A stretch of 8,220 nucleotides of DNA from Massilia sp. (GTDB taxonomy: Bacteria > Pseudomonadota > Gammaproteobacteria > Burkholderiales > Burkholderiaceae_D): assembly GCA_028291845.1 (NCBI GenBank), contig JAQGNM010000011.1:1-8220 (forward strand), written 5' to 3'. Position 1 is the first letter of the stretch; the number at the start of each line of letters is the position of its first letter. Positions 5,205 to 8,220 of this stretch are shown here, in pieces. The position numbers and the translations under genes are program-made. The notes under the pieces are model-generated. The model was given only the letters and a program-made list of their open reading frames with translations. It was not told the DNA's origin and ran no database searches.

Positions 5205-6359
5205 ATGATCCGTGACGAAGAAACCCTGTCGATCCTGTTGGATAGCATCTCCCGTTTTGTCCGCGAAGTGCTGGTGCCGGCTGAAGCCGAAGTCGCCGAA
5301 CTCGATGCCATCCCGCCCGCCATCGTCGCCCAGATGCGAGAGTTGGGCCTGTTCGGCCTGTCGATCCCCGAGCAGTACGGCGGCTTCGAGCTGACCATGG
5401 AAGAAGAAGTGCGGGTGGCCTTTGAAATCGCCCGCACCTCGCCCGCTTTCCGCTCGCTGATCGGCACCAACAACGGCATCGGCTCGCAAGGCATCGTCAT
5501 CGACGGCACGCCCGAACAGAAAGCCCATTATCTGCCCAAGCTGGCGGCCGGCGAGATCATTGGTTCGTTCGCCCTGACCGAAGCGGGCTCCGGCTCGGAT
5601 GCCGCATCCTTGCGCACCAGCGCCGTGCGCGATGGCGACTTTTATGTCATCAACGGCTCCAAGCGCTACATCACCAACGCGCCGGAAGCGTCGATTTTCA
5701 CGGTGATGGCGCGCACCAACCCGACCCTGCGCGGCGCCGGCGCGATTTCCGCCTTCATTGTCGAGAAGGACACGCCCGGCCTGTCGCTCGGCAAAATCGA
5801 CAAGAAAATGGGCCAGCAAGGCGCCCACACCTGCGACGTCATTTTCGACAATGTGCGGGTGCCGGCGTCGAACATCATCGGCGGCAAGGAGGGGGTCGGT
5901 TTTAAAACCGCCATGAAGGTGCTCGACAAGGGCCGCCTGCACATCGCCGCCGTCTGCGTGGGCGCGGCCGAACGGATGCTGGACGACGCCCTCAATTACG
6001 CACTCGACCGAAAGCAGTTCGGCCAGCCGATCGCCGAATTCCAGCTGATCCAGGCCATGCTGGCCGATTCGAAAGCGGAAATCTATGCCGCCAGGTCGAT
6101 GGTGCTCGACGCCGCCCGCAAACGCGACAACGGCGACGACGTCTCGACGGAAGCGTCATGCTGCAAGCTGTTCGCCTCCGAGATGTGCGGCCGCGTGGCC
6201 GACCGCTCGGTGCAGATCCACGGCGGCGCCGGCTACATTTCCGAATACGCCGCCGAGCGCTTTTACCGCGACGTGCGCCTGTTCCGCATTTACGAGGGCA
6301 CCTCGCAGATCCAGCAGATCGTCATTGCCCGCAATATGATCAAGGCGGCGCGCAAGTAA
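5205..6359 (+). CDS. Acyl-CoA dehydrogenase (FAD-dependent)
   Basis: A 384-residue, full-length acyl-CoA dehydrogenase that would introduce a 2,3-double bond into a CoA thioester and pass electrons to electron-transfer flavoprotein in the cytoplasm. The helical N-terminal domain spans about 1-120. The middle domain has the FAD/substrate motif FALTEAGSGSDA (122-133) and the SKRYITNA segment (152-159). The C-terminal domain has ALDRKQFGQPI (266-276), QIHGGAGY (337-344) and IYEGTSQIQ (362-370). Glu364 in that last motif is the expected catalytic base, as in short-chain and branched-chain enzymes. The start at 5205 gives the normal family N-terminus, but no Shine-Dalgarno is visible; the preceding bases are an AT run (TTATAT). 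Its stop shares one base with the CoA ligase start (TAATG), so the two are probably coupled in translation and pathway. Chain type of the substrate cannot be read from sequence. Confidence 0.92.
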   Translation: MIRDEETLSILLDSISRFVREVLVPAEAEVAELDAIPPAIVAQMRELGLFGLSIPEQYGGFELTMEEEVRVAFEIARTSPAFRSLIGTNNGIGSQGIVIDGTPEQKAHYLPKLAAGEIIGSFALTEAGSGSDAASLRTSAVRDGDFYVINGSKRYITNAPEASIFTVMARTNPTLRGAGAISAFIVEKDTPGLSLGKIDKKMGQQGAHTCDVIFDNVRVPASNIIGGKEGVGFKTAMKVLDKGRLHIAAVCVGAAERMLDDALNYALDRKQFGQPIAEFQLIQAMLADSKAEIYAARSMVLDAARKRDNGDDVSTEASCCKLFASEMCGRVADRSVQIHGGAGYISEYAAERFYRDVRLFRIYEGTSQIQQIVIARNMIKAARK

Positions 6360-7882
6360 TGGATACCAAGGCGCTGCTGGCCGGCCTGCCCCCGCGCATC
6401 AGCGCGATCGTGCGTACGCGGGCCGCCGCCACGCCGGACGCGCCGGCGCTGACGGAACCGGGACGCGCCGTCAGCTACGCCCAACTGGCCGCGCTGGTTG
6501 ACCAATACATCCTCCTGCTGCGCGAGCTGGACGTGCGCGGCGGCGACCGCCTGATGGTGGTGGGCGAAAACTGCATCGCCCAGGTGGCGCTGATTTTCGC
6601 CGCCGCCGCCATCGACGCCTGGATCGTCAACGTCAACGCGCGTTTGTCCGGCGCCGAGATCGACAACATCCGTACCCACAGCGGCGCGCGCCGGGTGCTG
6701 TACCTGGCCGCCGCCTCGCCCGACGCGATGCTGCACGCCGAACGCGATGGCGCCAGCAGCCGCGGCGACTTGCATATCGGCGCCCTCAACGAGCACTGCG
6801 CGCCCGAGCCGATCGACCCGACCGGCGAGCAGGTTGCCGCCCTGATCTACACCACCGGCACCACCGGCCACCCGAAAGGGGTGATGCTGACCCACCGCAA
6901 CCTGCTGTTCATCGCCGCCGTCTCCAGCACCTTGCGCGGCCTGACGCCGCACGACCGGGCCTACGGCGTGCTGCCGGTCTCGCACGTGTACGGACTGGCT
7001 TCAGTGACCCTCGGCACCTTGTATGCGGGCGCCTGCCTGATGCTGGCGCCGCGCTTTTCGGCCAGGGCCATGCTGGCGGCGATTGTCGACGACGGTTTGA
7101 CCATCTTGCAGGGCGTGCCGGCCATGTATGCGCGCCTGCTGGAGCTGACCACCGAGCCGATCCCTTCGAAGCTGCGCTTTTTGTACGCCGGCGGCTCGCC
7201 GCTCGACCCGGTACTCAAACAGCAGGTCGAAAGCGTGCTGGGCATGCCGCTGCATAACGGCTACGGCATGACCGAGTCGTCGCCCACCATCAGCCAGACC
7301 CGCCTGGACGCGCCGCGCAGCGACACTTCGGTCGGCACCGTGATTCCCGGCGTCGAGGTGCGCATTGTCGATGCCGGCGGCGTCGACGTCCCCGCCGGCG
7401 AAGCGGGAGAACTGTGGGTGCGCGGACCGAACGTCATGAAAGGCTATTACAGGGAGCCGGCGATGACGGCGGCCACCATGCGCAGCGGCGGCTGGCTCAA
7501 TACCGGCGACATGGCCAGGCAGGCGCCGGACGGCGCGCTGTTCATCGTCGGCAGAACAAAAGAGCTGATCATCCGCTCGGGTTTCAATGTCTATCCGCTC
7601 GAAGTGGAGACGGTATTGAATGCCCATCCGCAGGTGGCGCAATCGGCGGTGGTGGGGCGGCCCGCGCCCGGCGGCAACGAGGAGGTGGTGGCGTTCGTCG
7701 AAGCCAAGCCTGCCGATGCGCCCAGTGTGGAAGCGCTGCGCGCGCACCTGGCGGCGCACCTGTCGCCCTACAAATGCCCGAGCGTGATCGTCGTCATGGA
7801 CGCGCTGCCGGCGGCGGCGACGGGCAAAATTTTGAAGGGCCGGTTGAAAGCACTGGCAAGCGAAGTCAAAGAAGCAACCTAA
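6359..7882 (+). CDS. AMP-forming acid-CoA ligase (acyl-CoA synthetase, ANL superfamily)
   Basis: A 507-residue adenylate-forming enzyme that would convert a carboxylic acid, ATP and CoA to acyl-CoA, AMP and pyrophosphate. Motifs are complete: P-loop YTTGTTGHPKGV (164-175), the substrate-pocket segment LPVSHVYGLA (205-214), YAGGSPL (276-282), GYGMTESSP (301-309), NTGD (381-384), hinge GRTKELIIRSGFNVYPLEVE (398-417) and catalytic Lys490 in ATGKILK. Length is usual for medium-chain or aromatic acid ligases. The ATG at 6359 overlaps the dehydrogenase stop by one base; the reading frame is open further upstream, but that part is only the dehydrogenase in another frame. The adjacent dehydrogenase suggests the product is oxidised next. 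Motifs recall both fatty-acid and hydroxycinnamate-type ligases, and neither can be favoured from sequence alone. Confidence 0.9.
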   Translation: MDTKALLAGLPPRISAIVRTRAAATPDAPALTEPGRAVSYAQLAALVDQYILLLRELDVRGGDRLMVVGENCIAQVALIFAAAAIDAWIVNVNARLSGAEIDNIRTHSGARRVLYLAAASPDAMLHAERDGASSRGDLHIGALNEHCAPEPIDPTGEQVAALIYTTGTTGHPKGVMLTHRNLLFIAAVSSTLRGLTPHDRAYGVLPVSHVYGLASVTLGTLYAGACLMLAPRFSARAMLAAIVDDGLTILQGVPAMYARLLELTTEPIPSKLRFLYAGGSPLDPVLKQQVESVLGMPLHNGYGMTESSPTISQTRLDAPRSDTSVGTVIPGVEVRIVDAGGVDVPAGEAGELWVRGPNVMKGYYREPAMTAATMRSGGWLNTGDMARQAPDGALFIVGRTKELIIRSGFNVYPLEVETVLNAHPQVAQSAVVGRPAPGGNEEVVAFVEAKPADAPSVEALRAHLAAHLSPYKCPSVIVVMDALPAAATGKILKGRLKALASEVKEAT

Positions 7883-7893
7883 AAAACACAATC

Positions 7894-7900
7894 AAGGAGA
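7894..7900 (+). promoter_or_regulatory. Ribosome binding site of the ABC binding-protein gene
   Basis: AAGGAGA lies four bases before the ATG at 7905. It is the strongest Shine-Dalgarno in the window and fits the high expression usual for periplasmic binding proteins. The 22-base gap after the ligase gene holds no terminator or room for a promoter, so the gene probably belongs to the same transcript. Confidence 0.75.
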
Positions 7901-7904
7901 CAGC

Positions 7905-8220
7905 ATGAGCAAGGTATTCAATACGGTATTCAAGAAGATCGGATTGGCCGCGCTGGTGGCGGCCAGCTTCACCGCCGGCGTCAATGCCGAGGAAATCAAG
8001 GTCGGCGCCGAACTGCCGCTGACCGGTTCGCTGGCGCGCGTGGGCGCGGGCATGCAGGAAGGGATCATGGTGGCCGCCGAGGTTTTCAATAAAACCAACG
8101 GCAAGCACACCATCAAGATCGTCACCATCGACGACGAGTCGGCGCCGGCAAAAGCCATCGCCGCGGACGAAAAGCTGGCCAGCGACGGCGTCGTGGCAAT
8201 TACCGGCGGCTACGGCAGCA
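7905..8220 (+). CDS. Branched-chain amino-acid-type ABC transporter substrate-binding protein (N-terminal part, cut by window edge)
   Basis: The first 105 codons are present and the frame is open to the window end. A Sec signal peptide is clear: Lys at 3, 10 and 11, a hydrophobic core (12-25) and a likely cleavage after VNA at 28. The mature part begins EEIKVGAELPLTGSLARVG, the typical opening of LivK-like type I periplasmic binding proteins, followed by GMQEGIMVAAEVFN and IKIVTIDDESAPAKAIAADEKL (about 49-92) and VVAITGGYGS. Many members linked to acyl-CoA genes bind aromatic or aliphatic carboxylic acids rather than amino acids. Here the upstream ligase and dehydrogenase make an acid the likelier cargo. 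Liv-type permease and ATPase genes are expected to the right but cannot be seen. Confidence 0.88.
   Translation, partial: MSKVFNTVFKKIGLAALVAASFTAGVNAEEIKVGAELPLTGSLARVGAGMQEGIMVAAEVFNKTNGKHTIKIVTIDDESAPAKAIAADEKLASDGVVAITGGYGS

Noticed and set aside
5199..5942. Long minus-strand frame opposite the acyl-CoA dehydrogenase
   Set aside because: The plus-strand protein has every family motif; the opposite frame is a His/Gly/Ala/Arg-rich shadow.
6359..7882. Naming the CoA ligase an oxalyl-CoA synthetase because an OFA transporter is close by
   Set aside because: The transporter is on the other strand and separately terminated. The ligase sits with an acyl-CoA dehydrogenase, which oxalyl-CoA could not use, and no oxalyl-CoA decarboxylase or formyl-CoA transferase is visible.
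1..8220. Mobile elements, CRISPR arrays, tRNA or defence genes
   Set aside because: I saw no transposase, terminal inverted repeats, regularly spaced repeats or tRNA-like cloverleaf; base composition and coding style are even across the window.

Overview
The window is a dense, GC-rich stretch of bacterial chromosome: eight protein genes, two of them cut by the window edges, with little non-coding DNA. Protein style, strong third-position GC bias and the gene families present (an OFA-type major facilitator, an IclR regulator with acyl-CoA catabolic genes, FdhD with a tungstate transporter) suggest a betaproteobacterium of the Burkholderiales, perhaps Oxalobacteraceae (Massilia/Duganella-like). 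That assignment is inference from protein style; no marker gene is present. I see no rRNA, tRNA, CRISPR array, insertion sequence or phage gene.

Left part (1-2360, minus strand): a tightly packed operon, in transcription order fdhD, tungstate ABC permease (tupB), ATPase (tupC), and the start of the substrate-binding protein (tupA). fdhD/tupB and tupB/tupC overlap at stop/start codons, and tupA follows tupC after 19 bases with its own good ribosome binding site. FdhD is needed to sulfurate the metal cofactor of formate dehydrogenase, and Tup imports tungstate. The operon therefore looks like a metal-supply and maturation module for a W- or Mo-dependent formate dehydrogenase, whose structural genes are not in the window.

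Middle (2361-4331): two intrinsic terminators in tandem lie between fdhD and the next minus-strand gene, a 544-residue MFS transporter of the oxalate/formate antiporter (OFA) family. It carries an extra C-terminal membrane helix. By an alignment from memory it keeps the Arg of OxlT but not the Lys, so its substrate should not be assumed to be oxalate. A 238-base AT-richer gap (4094-4331) holds divergent promoters and a cluster of TTCG/CGAA inverted repeats that may be the operator of the IclR protein.

Right part (4332-8220, plus strand): an apparent operon of an IclR-type regulator, an acyl-CoA dehydrogenase, an AMP-forming acid-CoA ligase and the start of a branched-chain amino-acid-type (LivK-like) periplasmic binding protein. 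The plausible sequence is: a carboxylic acid is captured and imported by the ABC system, activated to its CoA thioester by the ligase and oxidised by the dehydrogenase, with expression set by the IclR protein. The acid cannot be named from sequence.

I found no clearly new biological system. The points most worth a second look are the substrate of the OFA transporter, the orphan acid-degradation operon with its candidate operator, the FdhD variant with one cysteine in the usual CXXC loop, and the fdhD-tupBCA arrangement.
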